Notes: a model not told the origin generated them from the sequence alone. A stretch of 33,893 nucleotides of DNA from Candidatus Peribacteraceae bacterium (GCA_028699155.1 JAQVVD010000015.1:1-33893); one strand, 5' to 3'. Shown: positions 9,774 through 19,773, counted from the first letter of the stretch. Translations and numbers: made by a program.

Positions 9774-11573
9774 TTACGTGTTCCTCCTCTCCGCATCTAT
9801 CTCATCTGCCTTGCGCAGGATGACGTCAATGTGCGTGTTCCCTACTTTTCCATCCTGATCCATTGCTGCCCGGACTGCGCTGTTTTGGGAGTGGATCACG
9901 TCGCGCATGCGTTCGGGGCTATTCCTCATTTCTACCGAGAGTTCCCGCAGCGCACTTGTCACGTCCCTGCCTCCCCTCATTCCCTCTGCGATCTTTTCCA
10001 GGATGCGTGTTTGCCTCGTTGCAATCGCATCTGCTTCCGGGCTGCCTCCTCCGCGCAGGTTCTCGCTCATATTCTGGAAACTCAGCTTCCTGTTGCGGAT
10101 CGCGATGTTCGGGTTCCTCAGGAATCCTTCCGGCAGCGGGCTTGCGCTCATGATGGATTCGTACTGTCTCGTGCCGCCCTGCGTCTCTACCGGTATGAAC
10201 GGAAGCGCCAACGGCACCTTGAGCGCAAATTTACCCCAGTTCTGTCCTACGCTCTGAATGGCGCCTGCAGCACGGGCGTAGATGCTGCCCATCTTGCTGA
10301 TTGCGGCGAAGACGCCCACCCACATCACGATGACGGCCACGAAGCTCCAGAGCAGTTGCCACAGGTTCCTGATGCTGCTAATGAGCATTCCCTGGTCATT
10401 GCAGAGGTACGTCCCGTACGGACCGTTTTGCGGACATGCGATTCCGCTCACGCTATTGAGCATGATGAATCCGACTGCGAGGGGGATCGCAATAGCTGCA
10501 GGCAGGAACGCAGCTTTCACGAAGTGTTTGAAGATGCCCATGGTATCCGCCTCACCCATTTTGTCTCCCATGACGAAGCCGACGAACATGAAGGGCATGA
10601 ACGCGACTGTGAGCCAGATAATCGGGATTCGTATGAGGAATACCACTGCCATTGCAACGAGGGGCAGCAGTGCTGCGACTGTGTAGAAGAGGATGAACAT
10701 GAACTGTACGATAAACGTGCCAAGTTGCTCCAGGCTTGCCCACGTGCCGTCCGCAGGTCCCGGCGCACTCAGCACTTTCCCTGCCTGCACGATGCGTACG
10801 TGGTTGACGTAGAGTCCGTGCAGCATGGCGAGTCCCGTATTGAATTCTTCGTCGTACGGCGCAAGCCTGATGCAGACGAGGTTGCTGATTTTCACGTAGT
10901 TGGGATTGTTGCCTGCCTCTGCGATGTTCACGCACTCTGCTGCGAGTCTATTATCTTCCGCATCGCTGCGCCTTGCCGTTGGGAAGAGCCATGTTTCTGC
11001 AATGTACTGACAATCTGTGCTGTTGCCGTTGGCATCTTCTGTCCTGCACTGTGTTCCGATGGCCTGCGGCAGGGAGTAGATCGTTGCAGCGAGCACGTGT
11101 GCGGTATCCAGAATGACGCGTGGGAAGAACCACGAGAAGTTCACGAGGATGACCGCAAGGATGAATTTGGCTACGTGCGTCTTCATGAATTCGCCGCCCT
11201 GGGTAGGAACGATCACGGCGTAGAGCCCGACGAATACGAGCATGAATGCCAGAATGACATTCGTGAGGTTCCGTGAAAGTTGCCAGATGCTCAGAAGGGC
11301 GCCGGTTCCTTGCGTGCCTCCATTGACCGTGAAGATGAATTCAGGATCCAGGAGCGCTGAACACACATTAATTGTTGCGTAGATGAGGAACATTGCGAAG
11401 TCGAAGAAGATCGCTGACTTCTTGAGGAACTGCGTGAGATCCAGATCACCGGAGCCTGCTGTTACACCTTGCGCCTGGGCAAATTCAGTCATCACGCTGT
11501 TGTCCCCCAGGATGTACCAGAGGAGAAAGAATCCGCACAGAGCACCGAAGAGGAGTTTTCTGTTTGAAGGCAT
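9774..11573 (-). CDS. Polytopic membrane protein resembling VirB6/TrbL (type IV secretion-like)
   Basis: N-terminal signal/TM, many TM helices, large Cys-containing loop, soluble C-terminus; TATACT 7 nt upstream of ATG. Confidence 0.6.
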   Translation of the reverse strand: MPSNRKLLFGALCGFFLLWYILGDNSVMTEFAQAQGVTAGSGDLDLTQFLKKSAIFFDFAMFLIYATINVCSALLDPEFIFTVNGGTQGTGALLSIWQLSRNLTNVILAFMLVFVGLYAVIVPTQGGEFMKTHVAKFILAVILVNFSWFFPRVILDTAHVLAATIYSLPQAIGTQCRTEDANGNSTDCQYIAETWLFPTARRSDAEDNRLAAECVNIAEAGNNPNYVKISNLVCIRLAPYDEEFNTGLAMLHGLYVNHVRIVQAGKVLSAPGPADGTWASLEQLGTFIVQFMFILFYTVAALLPLVAMAVVFLIRIPIIWLTVAFMPFMFVGFVMGDKMGEADTMGIFKHFVKAAFLPAAIAIPLAVGFIMLNSVSGIACPQNGPYGTYLCNDQGMLISSIRNLWQLLWSFVAVIVMWVGVFAAISKMGSIYARAAGAIQSVGQNWGKFALKVPLALPFIPVETQGGTRQYESIMSASPLPEGFLRNPNIAIRNRKLSFQNMSENLRGGGSPEADAIATRQTRILEKIAEGMRGGRDVTSALRELSVEMRNSPERMRDVIHSQNSAVRAAMDQDGKVGNTHIDVILRKADEIDAERRNT

Positions 11574-11685
11574 TCAGAGAAGTATAGCAGAATTTCATAG
11601 GAGACGCAACTGTCCTCTTCGCTCCGTAAAGCGATACTGCTCTCGTTCAATAAATGTATTCCAGAACATAAAAACTGTTCAATTG

Positions 11686-11704
11686 TGAGTATAAATTGTA
11701 CTCA
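11686..11704. promoter_or_regulatory. Perfect operator-like dyad TGAGTA-N7-TACTCA
   Basis: TGAGTA 11686-11691 and TACTCA 11699-11704; further TGAGTA at 11708 and 11821. Confidence 0.55.
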
Positions 11705-11763
11705 ATATGAGTAATATATTTAGAGAGTATTTCATATTTATGTTTTCAATAAGCCATTTTTAT

Positions 11764-11794
11764 TGATCAAAAAAAGTGATCTATAATATGATCA
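11764..11794 (+). promoter_or_regulatory. TATAAT box embedded in TGATCA/TGATCT/TGATCA repeats
   Basis: TGATCA 11764, TGATCT 11777, TGATCA 11789; TATAAT 11782-11787 lies between the last two. Confidence 0.45.
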
Positions 11795-11864
11795 ATTTTC
11801 TTGCACTTACGCTATTGATTTGAGTACAGTTTGTGTACGCCGCAGTTCCCCCTTTCATGCGAGC

Positions 11865-12452
11865 ATGTCTTCCACTGTCTTAAAAGCACTGTTTAGCTCA
11901 CAGACGAGAGTGAAACTTCTCTCTACGTTCCTGCTCCATCCGGAGCAGGAGTACTTTATCCGTGAGCTGACGAGGCTCCTGAATGAACAGATCAACTCCA
12001 TCCGAAGGGAGCTGGAGAACCTGCGTAGGATTGGCCTGGTCAAGGCGCGCCATCGTAACCGCAAGAAGTACTACCGCGTGGATTCGGAATTCGTTCTCTA
12101 CAGCGAGCTCAAGAGCATTTTCGCCAAGGAGATCCAGGCGGACAGCCCGATCGTTGCCAGCTTAAAGAAACTGTCTTCCGTTAAGCTGGTGCTGCTCGCT
12201 GGTATTTTCGTCGGAACGGAGAGCAAGGTAGATCTCCTTGTTGTGGGTGATGTGAAGAAGGAGATGCTCGAGGCATTGCTCCTGCAGGACCCGACTCTCA
12301 AGAACGTGAAGTACTCCATTTTCACGGAGGGGGACTTCCTCTACCGCCTGAGCCTGCGAGACCGTTTCATCTCGGAAATCCTCAATGATCCGCGCCACCT
12401 CCTTGTCATCAACACGCTTCAGCAGGAGATTGATGAGGCCGTGAAGCGTTGA
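11865..12452 (+). CDS. Winged-HTH transcriptional regulator with C-terminal nucleotidyltransferase-like domain
   Basis: wHTH: SSQTRVKLLSTFLLHPEQEYFIRELTRLLNEQINSIRRELENLRRIGLVKARHRNRKKYYRV; NTase-like: LVLLAGIFVGTESKVDLLVVGDV. Confidence 0.75.
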   Translation: MSSTVLKALFSSQTRVKLLSTFLLHPEQEYFIRELTRLLNEQINSIRRELENLRRIGLVKARHRNRKKYYRVDSEFVLYSELKSIFAKEIQADSPIVASLKKLSSVKLVLLAGIFVGTESKVDLLVVGDVKKEMLEALLLQDPTLKNVKYSIFTEGDFLYRLSLRDRFISEILNDPRHLLVINTLQQEIDEAVKR

Positions 12453-12512
12453 AAACTCCCGTTTTTTCCTTTACTTCCGTGCGGGTGAGCCGCTAGTCTT
12501 TCGCACGTCTCT

Positions 12513-12965
12513 ATGGCGTCAGTGCTCCTCCAGAAGCAGGCGGTTCCCTTTGTAAAGCAGCGGCCGGATATCCGGCCGGGATTCACTGTTCGCGTGCATG
12601 AGCGCATCCAGGAGGGCGGCAAAGAGCGCATCCAGGTATTCGAGGGACTGGTGATTAACGTGCACAAAGGCGCGTTCCCCACAGATTGCACCATTACAGT
12701 ACGTCGCATTGTTTCCGGTGTGGGAGTGGAAAAGATCTTCTCGCTCCATTCTCCGCAGGTGGAGAAGATCATGGTGAAGAAGGTGGCGAAAGTTCGTCGC
12801 GCAAAGCTGTTCTTCCTCCGCGGACGCCGCGGCAAGTCCGCACGCTTAAGCGAGCGCTTTACGACGGCGGATGAGTTCTCCATCGCCGCAGCCCAGAGCG
12901 AGAAGAACGAGGTGGAAGAGGTACAGGAAGAAAAAGAAACAAAGGCGGATGACAAGAAGGAGTAG
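12513..12965 (+). CDS. rplS: 50S ribosomal protein L19
   Basis: [28 protein letters not shown]...[41 protein letters not shown]. Confidence 0.95.
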   Translation: MASVLLQKQAVPFVKQRPDIRPGFTVRVHERIQEGGKERIQVFEGLVINVHKGAFPTDCTITVRRIVSGVGVEKIFSLHSPQVEKIMVKKVAKVRRAKLFFLRGRRGKSARLSERFTTADEFSIAAAQSEKNEVEEVQEEKETKADDKKE

Positions 12966-12986
12966 AAACGCGCTATAGTACGTCCT

Positions 12987-13940
12987 GTGCAGTACGTTCT
13001 CATAGGAAATTATGGCGTTGGCAATCTTGGCGATGAGGCTCTGCGAGAGTATTTCCTTACGCAGTTTCCGGACGTGCATTGGAACGTTCTTTCCGCGCAC
13101 TCACGCGGAGATGAATTGCCTAGGCTCCCTGCGGGGATTCGCTCCTTCTTCACTCCATGGTGGAAGACGCTGCATGCGATCAGGCGGTCAGACGGCGTTG
13201 TGTTCGGAGGGGGAAGCCTGTTTACCGATACAGAATCTTCCTACGCATGTTTCCTCTGGTGGTGGCATGTATTGGTCGCATGTCTTCTTCAAAAGAAGAT
13301 AGCTCTTGCTTTTCAGGGGATAGGGCCTTTTCGTACGAGGAGAGGAGAGTGGTTCGCACGCTCGGCATGCAGGATGGCATCCCACGTTTCCGTGCGGGAT
13401 TCCCTCTCGCGCGAACGGCTGGAACATTGGAAGTTGAATACAGAAGTTATACAAACTTTCGATCCTGTTTTTTCTTTAATTGATAATGAAAAGAAGTATT
13501 TAAGTTCAAAAAATGTATTCGTCATAGTGCCACGAAAAAATTCATCTGCAACCTTCCAGAATCGCGCCCGCGAATTGCTGGATTCCCGGGCATGGGATGA
13601 GGTGCGCATCCTCTCCATGCAACCCGATGATCCGGAGGAGTGCGTACTCTGTGCGCAGCTCACTACGCATGCTGCGAATGTGAGGGTCGTGCCGGTACGC
13701 CTCCTCCCGGAACTCGCGATGCACATTGCTGCGGGAACGACGATTCTCACGCAGCGCTATCACGCAGCACTCGCCGCACTCGCGCTCGGTAAAGCGTTCG
13801 AGGCGCTCGCGCAGGAGGAGGGCGATAAACTTTCGGAGCTGACCAAGTATCAAGGGCATTCGCAGCAGTGCCTGCGTCTTGTGCGCGACGGAGAGGCGGC
13901 TCTGAGGGGATGGTTGGAGAGGAGATCTTCTTCCTGCTAA
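12987..13940 (+). CDS. Polysaccharide pyruvyl transferase family protein (CsaB-like)
   Basis: VLIGNYGVGNLGDEAL N-terminus, VFGGGSLFTD, IALAFQGIGPF, SVRDSLS, TTILTQRYHAALAALALG; GTG start with TATAGT 7 nt upstream. Confidence 0.88.
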   Translation: MQYVLIGNYGVGNLGDEALREYFLTQFPDVHWNVLSAHSRGDELPRLPAGIRSFFTPWWKTLHAIRRSDGVVFGGGSLFTDTESSYACFLWWWHVLVACLLQKKIALAFQGIGPFRTRRGEWFARSACRMASHVSVRDSLSRERLEHWKLNTEVIQTFDPVFSLIDNEKKYLSSKNVFVIVPRKNSSATFQNRARELLDSRAWDEVRILSMQPDDPEECVLCAQLTTHAANVRVVPVRLLPELAMHIAAGTTILTQRYHAALAALALGKAFEALAQEEGDKLSELTKYQGHSQQCLRLVRDGEAALRGWLERRSSSC

Positions 13941-13985
13941 AGAGGCGCTTCTGCTTATGGCATTTCTTTGCTATAATACAGAGGA

Positions 13986-14405
13986 ATGCATAATGCACTC
14001 TCCCTCACGGCGGACGAGCAGAAGCTCTTCGATGCGCTCCCCGATGGTCTCAAAGAAGGGTGGGTTATCACAGAGGAGCAGGGAACGTACTCGGATACGC
14101 CCAGGCATCGGATGATGCGGATGCAGCTCATGCATCTCCATGATCCTAAGATGCAGGAATTCCTCGGGAAGGCGAAAGCGACAGAAGGGGATGAAAAAGC
14201 CCTTGCAGCACTCGTTGCGCGTACGGATCTTTCCGATGTTTCAGACGGTGATCTGGCCGAACTCTTCTTCGTCCTGGGACCAGCGCCCCTGTCGGCGCTC
14301 ATCCTGTCGTTGCTCAGGGCAGTGAAGAGCGACGAAGATATCGACGATCTTGCTTCCTTGACGCTCATACGGAACTCGCTCCTCAGCGCTCTGCACCATT
14401 CCTGA
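13986..14405 (+). CDS. Unknown 139-aa protein
   Basis: ORF with TATAAT 8 nt upstream of ATG; co-directional with the following two genes. Confidence 0.7.
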   Translation: MHNALSLTADEQKLFDALPDGLKEGWVITEEQGTYSDTPRHRMMRMQLMHLHDPKMQEFLGKAKATEGDEKALAALVARTDLSDVSDGDLAELFFVLGPAPLSALILSLLRAVKSDEDIDDLASLTLIRNSLLSALHHS

Positions 14406-14411
14406 GATTCT

Positions 14412-15026
14412 ATGTCACCCGAAACAACCCTCGATCCTGTTACCGGCCCCAGTGGAGATGAGACGAAGATTGAGGCACCCCAATCGTTCATACCGACACC
14501 CGAGCGGCTCTCGCAGTACCTGGAGATGAACATTGCGGAAGTGGATGCTGCACTGCGGTCTGTCGAGGGAAGGGCGACTCTCTACAGTCGTATTGTCGAA
14601 CACGAAGAGGATCTTAGGCAGCTCTACCCCGATTTCAATTCGAACGGTTTGCGTGAACAATTGGATCTGATCGGCGATGTGTTACGCCAGAAGGAGGCGT
14701 ACATGAAAGACGTCTCATCTCCTGAGAAGAAGGGGCTCTTTCGGAGGGCGTGGGACCGCGTGAAGGGGTTTGCGAAACGGCATCCGATTGTAACGGCGCT
14801 TCTCGCGATTGCCGGCATTGCCGCCGCAGTTGCAGGAGGCTTCTACCTGACGGGGAATTGGGAGCTCCTGCTCACATCCACGGGACTTTCCAAGGTGTTT
14901 GGCAGCGTAGATGCTGCCGGCGAGATGATCACACCGACTCCGTACACTCCCATGGCGCCGGGCGCGGGGGAACTTCAGGTTCCTGTGCCTGCTGATCCGA
15001 TCCCCGGGGCGGAGATACCAATATAG
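14412..15026 (+). CDS. Unknown single-pass membrane protein (204 aa)
   Basis: TM segment PIVTALLAIAGIAAAVAGGFYLTG; starts 6 nt after the preceding stop. Confidence 0.7.
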   Translation: MSPETTLDPVTGPSGDETKIEAPQSFIPTPERLSQYLEMNIAEVDAALRSVEGRATLYSRIVEHEEDLRQLYPDFNSNGLREQLDLIGDVLRQKEAYMKDVSSPEKKGLFRRAWDRVKGFAKRHPIVTALLAIAGIAAAVAGGFYLTGNWELLLTSTGLSKVFGSVDAAGEMITPTPYTPMAPGAGELQVPVPADPIPGAEIPI

Positions 15027-15051
15027 ACCTACATTTTTCACATACATACCA

Positions 15052-18000
15052 ATGTCGCAGCCAGAACGATTCCGCCAGGGGAATGAGATCGCGCGCGAAA
15101 CGCAGCTTCCCTTCGCAGAGACGCTCAATACGCTGGAGAAAACAGTCGGTCCGTCCGTGCGGGGCATACCCGATGAGGTCACCGAGGATTGGCTCAAAGA
15201 GCAGCTGGCGGATATCGTGAAAGATCACCACATTGATACGTTCAATGAGCAGTATCTGTACAACGAACTTCTCTACCGTAGAGCTTCTCTGCAGCGTCAG
15301 AAGAATGTACGGGAAGCGCTGCAGCGCGGTGAGCAACCCAACGGCGAACTCCTGAAGGAACTCGTGGTGGCAAACCAAGCCGTCACGTACCACGAGTACT
15401 TCCGCAGCGGTGTGAATCATGTGCTCTCTGTGATGCGTCGCTACGAGACGATGCGCGGCACTATGCCGCACGTTCCCCCGTACCTGGTGAAAATGGAGGT
15501 GGAGACCAAACGGTACATCGAAGCGTTGCAGGGTGCTGTGCAGGAACGAGTTGCATTCTCCAACGTCATTCTCCTCGAGCACCATGTGGAGAAGGGATTT
15601 GGCAACGATGCTGTGCGTCTGCGCACGCTGCGTGACGGGTACATGGGTCAGTTGAGTGATGCGAGCAGGCAGGCGTTGGGCGGCGATCTGGAGCAGAAGC
15701 TCATTCGCGCCAATCAGCTCAACCAGAGGATTGTGGAACTCCTGAGCGGCAGGCACGGATTACAGGGAATCGAGGAAGGATACGTTCCCAAGCGCATGTA
15801 CCTGGAGTTGCTCAAATACCGGTATAAGCAGCTGCTCGATTCGCAGAAGCAGATTGCCGTGGATACGGATCTGGCGAGCTCAAAATCTGAGCTTGCGCAT
15901 TTTACGAGGAAGTTCGAGATGGCTCAGAAAGGCCAGGGGAAGTTCACCGAGGAGGATGTCGCTCGCAGCGAGGAACTCCGCAAGCGCATTCGGGACGTCA
16001 ACGGACAGTTTGCCCTGCTCGGAGAGCAGCGCCGTGCCGTCACGCAGGAAATCTTAGGGCTCACGGATGAATTGGCGGTCTATAACATCGAGCAAACGGA
16101 ACTGGCGGATATTCAGAACCAGCTTGGTAAGAAGTACAGTTTCGAAGGCGTTGCGGGCATCAGTCCGCTCAGTACTCCTCCAGAGGTGCGGGATGCCATT
16201 GCGAAGAACATGGAAACGCGGAAGCAGTTTCACCTCACGCAGATGGGTTCATTCCTGACTGTCGTAGAGGAAGATGTCTTGCATGTCGGGCTCAGGGAGC
16301 GCGTGGAAAAAAAATGGAACGAGGACGGCCGCGAAGCGCTCCGCCTTGTGACGCACCGCCTTGCCGGATTTTTTACCTTCGCCGTTCCGGAGGCATTCGG
16401 CATGAAGGAGGCGGCGAAAGATGCTCTCACGCAGCCATTGGATGAAGCGATGGGATGGCCATCGAATTGGGAAGATCTTTCCCCGGAAGAGCAGGAAAAA
16501 GCTCTTGAAGTTGTTCGTGAAAAGACGAGGAGCGTTCTTACGCTCATCGAGAATTTCGATACGTCCACGATACAGAACTTCCGCGAGACAGTCTCCGTCC
16601 TTCAGGGCATGCCGCCGATGTCTCAGTACGCACTCGAGGATGTGAAGTTCGACGAGAATGACCAACCGATCCTTCCGGAGGAACGCGTGACAACGGGAAA
16701 CAGGGATGCTCTGATCCGGAAGTATGGCGGCGGTACCGTGCACCTCATGCTCATCAGGCAGTTCCATGCTCATTGGGGCACGCAGCAGCCTCCGTCCGGT
16801 TTCTTCGGCGAATACGCAGAATTCCTCCACGGCGTTGATGCTGTCATTGATGTACACCTGGATGTCGGGCGCGCCCTCCATGTCCTGGGTGACCGGTACA
16901 TGGATCTCGCGAAACTGTGGATGCAGATTGCGCTCGTTGCACTGGGAGTCGGTATTCTCATCGGTGCCGGCGGCGTTCTCATCCTGAAGAAGGTTACAGG
17001 GAGGAGCGTTCGTGCAATTCTCAATGGCGCCGGGCGCGTACTGCCGAATCTGCCTCGCTATGCTCCGCGCATGGGCGCATCCGCGCCCTTCCTCTACAGG
17101 GCGTATCTCGACTACCAGAAGATCGGAGATATCGCCGAGAGCATTGAACGGCAGCGCATTCATCTCATTGCCGAACTCGAGGGGGCGGGCTTCGTCGCGG
17201 ATCCTCCGGGACAGGAGAGCACGTTCCGCTACAAGTCCGGCGGAACGGATATCAAGGTGAATGTCTCCGAGCTGAAGGATGCACTGGAGGGTCAGGAGAC
17301 GGCGCAGGGTGCGCGCGTTGTGGGGAGTCTCGCACAGGCTGCGCTGATTCTCCGGTTTGGTATTTCCAGGGCGGCGGTGCCACTCATGATCGCGGAGGTC
17401 GGCGTTGAAACCATCCGGTACGGATTGGATCAGGAATCAGACAAGAAGTTCCTGCTACGCGCGCCGGCATGGCTCATTGCCAAGATCAATTTGGAGCAAG
17501 CAACCGGCGAGACCGGGTATTCCATGCTCGCGAAGGCATCCGGAGAGATGATGACGGACAGTCCGTTCGGCGACGCGGAAGATTCGCAGGAGAATAGGGA
17601 GAAACGCGACATACGCGAGAAGATGCTCTTCCAGATCCTCATGGAGGAGTTGCGGCAGTTCCCCGAGCTGCGGCAGGAAATTCTGGGAGGTACTACGCAT
17701 CCGTTGCGTCTCGATCTCTTCTATAGGAACGGTTTTACAGATGTGTTCCTCCCTGTTTTCTACGCACGATTGTTCGAGCTGGTCGGGAAGGGGCGTCTTT
17801 CCTGGGAGGAGATCAGCAAGGGGCAGATTGACAGCGACTGGAATATTCCGCTCCCAACATCTCCGAAAATCACTTTGGTGGAACTCCGCCGCGCCATGCG
17901 CGAATCAGTCGTGTTCTCTATGCAGCATACGCGTGAAGAGCAGTATCTCTCTGCGCGTAAAGAGCTGGTTGCGCTGGACGCGCAGATCCAGAAGGAGTGG

Positions 18001-19773
18001 AGCCCGGAACTGCAGGCGAAGAGAGATTTTCTGGATTCCGTCGTACAGGAATTGGGGAAACAGGAGGTATTCGGGAAGAAATTGAGCGATGTTCCTGAGT
18101 GGGGAGATCGCGTACAGACCGGTACGACGCGTGCGAGTTCTGTCGCCAAGCTTCTCTTTGCAGGCGCGCCGAAGCATGATCACCGTGTGGAGGCGGATAC
18201 GGTTGCCGGTCTCCCGGAGGGATTCAATTTCGGTGATCGTACTTCTGTCTATTCCCGGTTCCTCGCGGATAATCCTGCGTTGCGTGCGCAACTCAACCAG
18301 GTACTCCCCAGGACAACCGCCGAACCTGAAGGGCGCGTATTTCCTTCCATTTGGTCGAAGGAAAGCTGGCAGATGCCGACGGGTTTCGATAGCAGGAATG
18401 CGCGTCTGGTTGATTCCCACTTCGTTGCGAACGGAGTTTCTGAAGCTGTGGGATTGCCGAAGATGCGCGATGAGATGTTCGGTACGACGGATAGCGTTGC
18501 GTTCGCTCTGAAGCGTGTCACGGAAGGTTCGATCAAGCTCTTTTCTGAGCATGCCGCACGTACGAAACAGCGTTCTTTGGAGCAGAATGCTTTCCTCGAA
18601 TCTTCGTTGTACAAGCGCGAGTCTCATACGCCCATCGTTCTTACTCGATACGAGGGGCGTCCGTATGTGACAGGGGACACGAAGCAATTTGCGGCCCTCA
18701 CGGAGATGTTGCGAGACCCTTCCTCGGGAGAAGAGGCATTCTCGTTCGAGAAGCTCGTTGCCGTGTGTTTCGAAGGGAAGACGCTGTCTAATGGGCACCA
18801 GATCGTTCTTGCGACGTACATGTTCGGTGATGTTGCATCTCGTTCTGAAGAGTTGCCGCGTTTCTACGTGATGCAGCGTGCCGCCGGCACTTCTGCGACT
18901 GCACGCTGGACTTCGCGCCTGCAGGGATTCAGCCACGCTTCGGGCGGGGCGAGTTTCCTCAGGCAGCCCGGTGCGAGTGCGATGCTGGATGCCGTACGAG
19001 TGCAGCTGGGTACGCGTGAGGAACAGCGACAGGAAGCGGCGGTGAAACAGGAAGCTGCGCAGCGCGAGCAGATGACTCAGTGGGAACGCGAGAAGCCTGT
19101 CCGTGACCAGAAACAGGCATTGCAGGAGGAGATCGTGCGTGCCGCTGAGCAGCGGGCGAGACAGGACGGGGTTGTCGGGTATGTCCCGGGGCGGTACGTT
19201 CGGGATGAAGAGAAACAGAGATTCTCTCTGAGTTTCGATACTTTTCAATCACGCTATGGCGATTGGATCCTGGAATTGCGGCCGCAAATTTACGTACAGC
19301 AGGAATTGCGTGCAGCCGATACTCCGGCGCCGAAACGCGGGTTCGCTTTTCACGCGCGGAACGAGAAGACCGGGCAATCGTATGCTTTCAATATGGATAT
19401 CGATGATCTCAGGGCTCCGAGTCGTGCTGTAACGGAACAGGATATCGCTATGGCGACCGCTCTGCTCACTGCTCCGCTCAATCTTGCGGGACATCCCCAG
19501 GAGAAGGATAAAAAATTCGTCGAGGCGGTTCGTCGGTATGAGTTACGGCGCCTGCTCGACATAGCGAAGTACAAGGGTTCACACAGTTGGAATGCCTCTG
19601 AGTTTCGTGACAATCTGGAACAGGAGCTCTGGCCGTACTATCGCGATGCGAAGAATAAGGATATTTTCCTCAATACGTTGCTGAATAACCTGACGACGTA
19701 CTCGCCGGTGACGGGCGGAGTGTTCAGCAGTACGTACGGTACGATTCTGAAGAACATGAAGCAGCAGTACTAG
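15052..19773 (+). CDS. Very large (1573 aa) unknown protein with internal TM segments and charged, probably helical regions
   Basis: Uninterrupted 4.7 kb ORF; TM LAKLWMQIALVALGVGILIGAGGVLIL; second hydrophobic stretch VVGSLAQAALILRFGISRAAVPLMIAEVG. Confidence 0.85.
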   Translation: MSQPERFRQGNEIARETQLPFAETLNTLEKTVGPSVRGIPDEVTEDWLKEQLADIVKDHHIDTFNEQYLYNELLYRRASLQRQKNVREALQRGEQPNGELLKELVVANQAVTYHEYFRSGVNHVLSVMRRYETMRGTMPHVPPYLVKMEVETKRYIEALQGAVQERVAFSNVILLEHHVEKGFGNDAVRLRTLRDGYMGQLSDASRQALGGDLEQKLIRANQLNQRIVELLSGRHGLQGIEEGYVPKRMYLELLKYRYKQLLDSQKQIAVDTDLASSKSELAHFTRKFEMAQKGQGKFTEEDVARSEELRKRIRDVNGQFALLGEQRRAVTQEILGLTDELAVYNIEQTELADIQNQLGKKYSFEGVAGISPLSTPPEVRDAIAKNMETRKQFHLTQMGSFLTVVEEDVLHVGLRERVEKKWNEDGREALRLVTHRLAGFFTFAVPEAFGMKEAAKDALTQPLDEAMGWPSNWEDLSPEEQEKALEVVREKTRSVLTLIENFDTSTIQNFRETVSVLQGMPPMSQYALEDVKFDENDQPILPEERVTTGNRDALIRKYGGGTVHLMLIRQFHAHWGTQQPPSGFFGEYAEFLHGVDAVIDVHLDVGRALHVLGDRYMDLAKLWMQIALVALGVGILIGAGGVLILKKVTGRSVRAILNGAGRVLPNLPRYAPRMGASAPFLYRAYLDYQKIGDIAESIERQRIHLIAELEGAGFVADPPGQESTFRYKSGGTDIKVNVSELKDALEGQETAQGARVVGSLAQAALILRFGISRAAVPLMIAEVGVETIRYGLDQESDKKFLLRAPAWLIAKINLEQATGETGYSMLAKASGEMMTDSPFGDAEDSQENREKRDIREKMLFQILMEELRQFPELRQEILGGTTHPLRLDLFYRNGFTDVFLPVFYARLFELVGKGRLSWEEISKGQIDSDWNIPLPTSPKITLVELRRAMRESVVFSMQHTREEQYLSARKELVALDAQIQKEWSPELQAKRDFLDSVVQELGKQEVFGKKLSDVPEWGDRVQTGTTRASSVAKLLFAGAPKHDHRVEADTVAGLPEGFNFGDRTSVYSRFLADNPALRAQLNQVLPRTTAEPEGRVFPSIWSKESWQMPTGFDSRNARLVDSHFVANGVSEAVGLPKMRDEMFGTTDSVAFALKRVTEGSIKLFSEHAARTKQRSLEQNAFLESSLYKRESHTPIVLTRYEGRPYVTGDTKQFAALTEMLRDPSSGEEAFSFEKLVAVCFEGKTLSNGHQIVLATYMFGDVASRSEELPRFYVMQRAAGTSATARWTSRLQGFSHASGGASFLRQPGASAMLDAVRVQLGTREEQRQEAAVKQEAAQREQMTQWEREKPVRDQKQALQEEIVRAAEQRARQDGVVGYVPGRYVRDEEKQRFSLSFDTFQSRYGDWILELRPQIYVQQELRAADTPAPKRGFAFHARNEKTGQSYAFNMDIDDLRAPSRAVTEQDIAMATALLTAPLNLAGHPQEKDKKFVEAVRRYELRRLLDIAKYKGSHSWNASEFRDNLEQELWPYYRDAKNKDIFLNTLLNNLTTYSPVTGGVFSSTYGTILKNMKQQY

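Noticed and set aside
12165-12250. Active MNT/HEPN-type toxin-antitoxin nucleotidyltransferase
   Set aside because: Catalytic GS and DxD positions look degenerate, the domain is fused to a wHTH, and no HEPN partner is adjacent.
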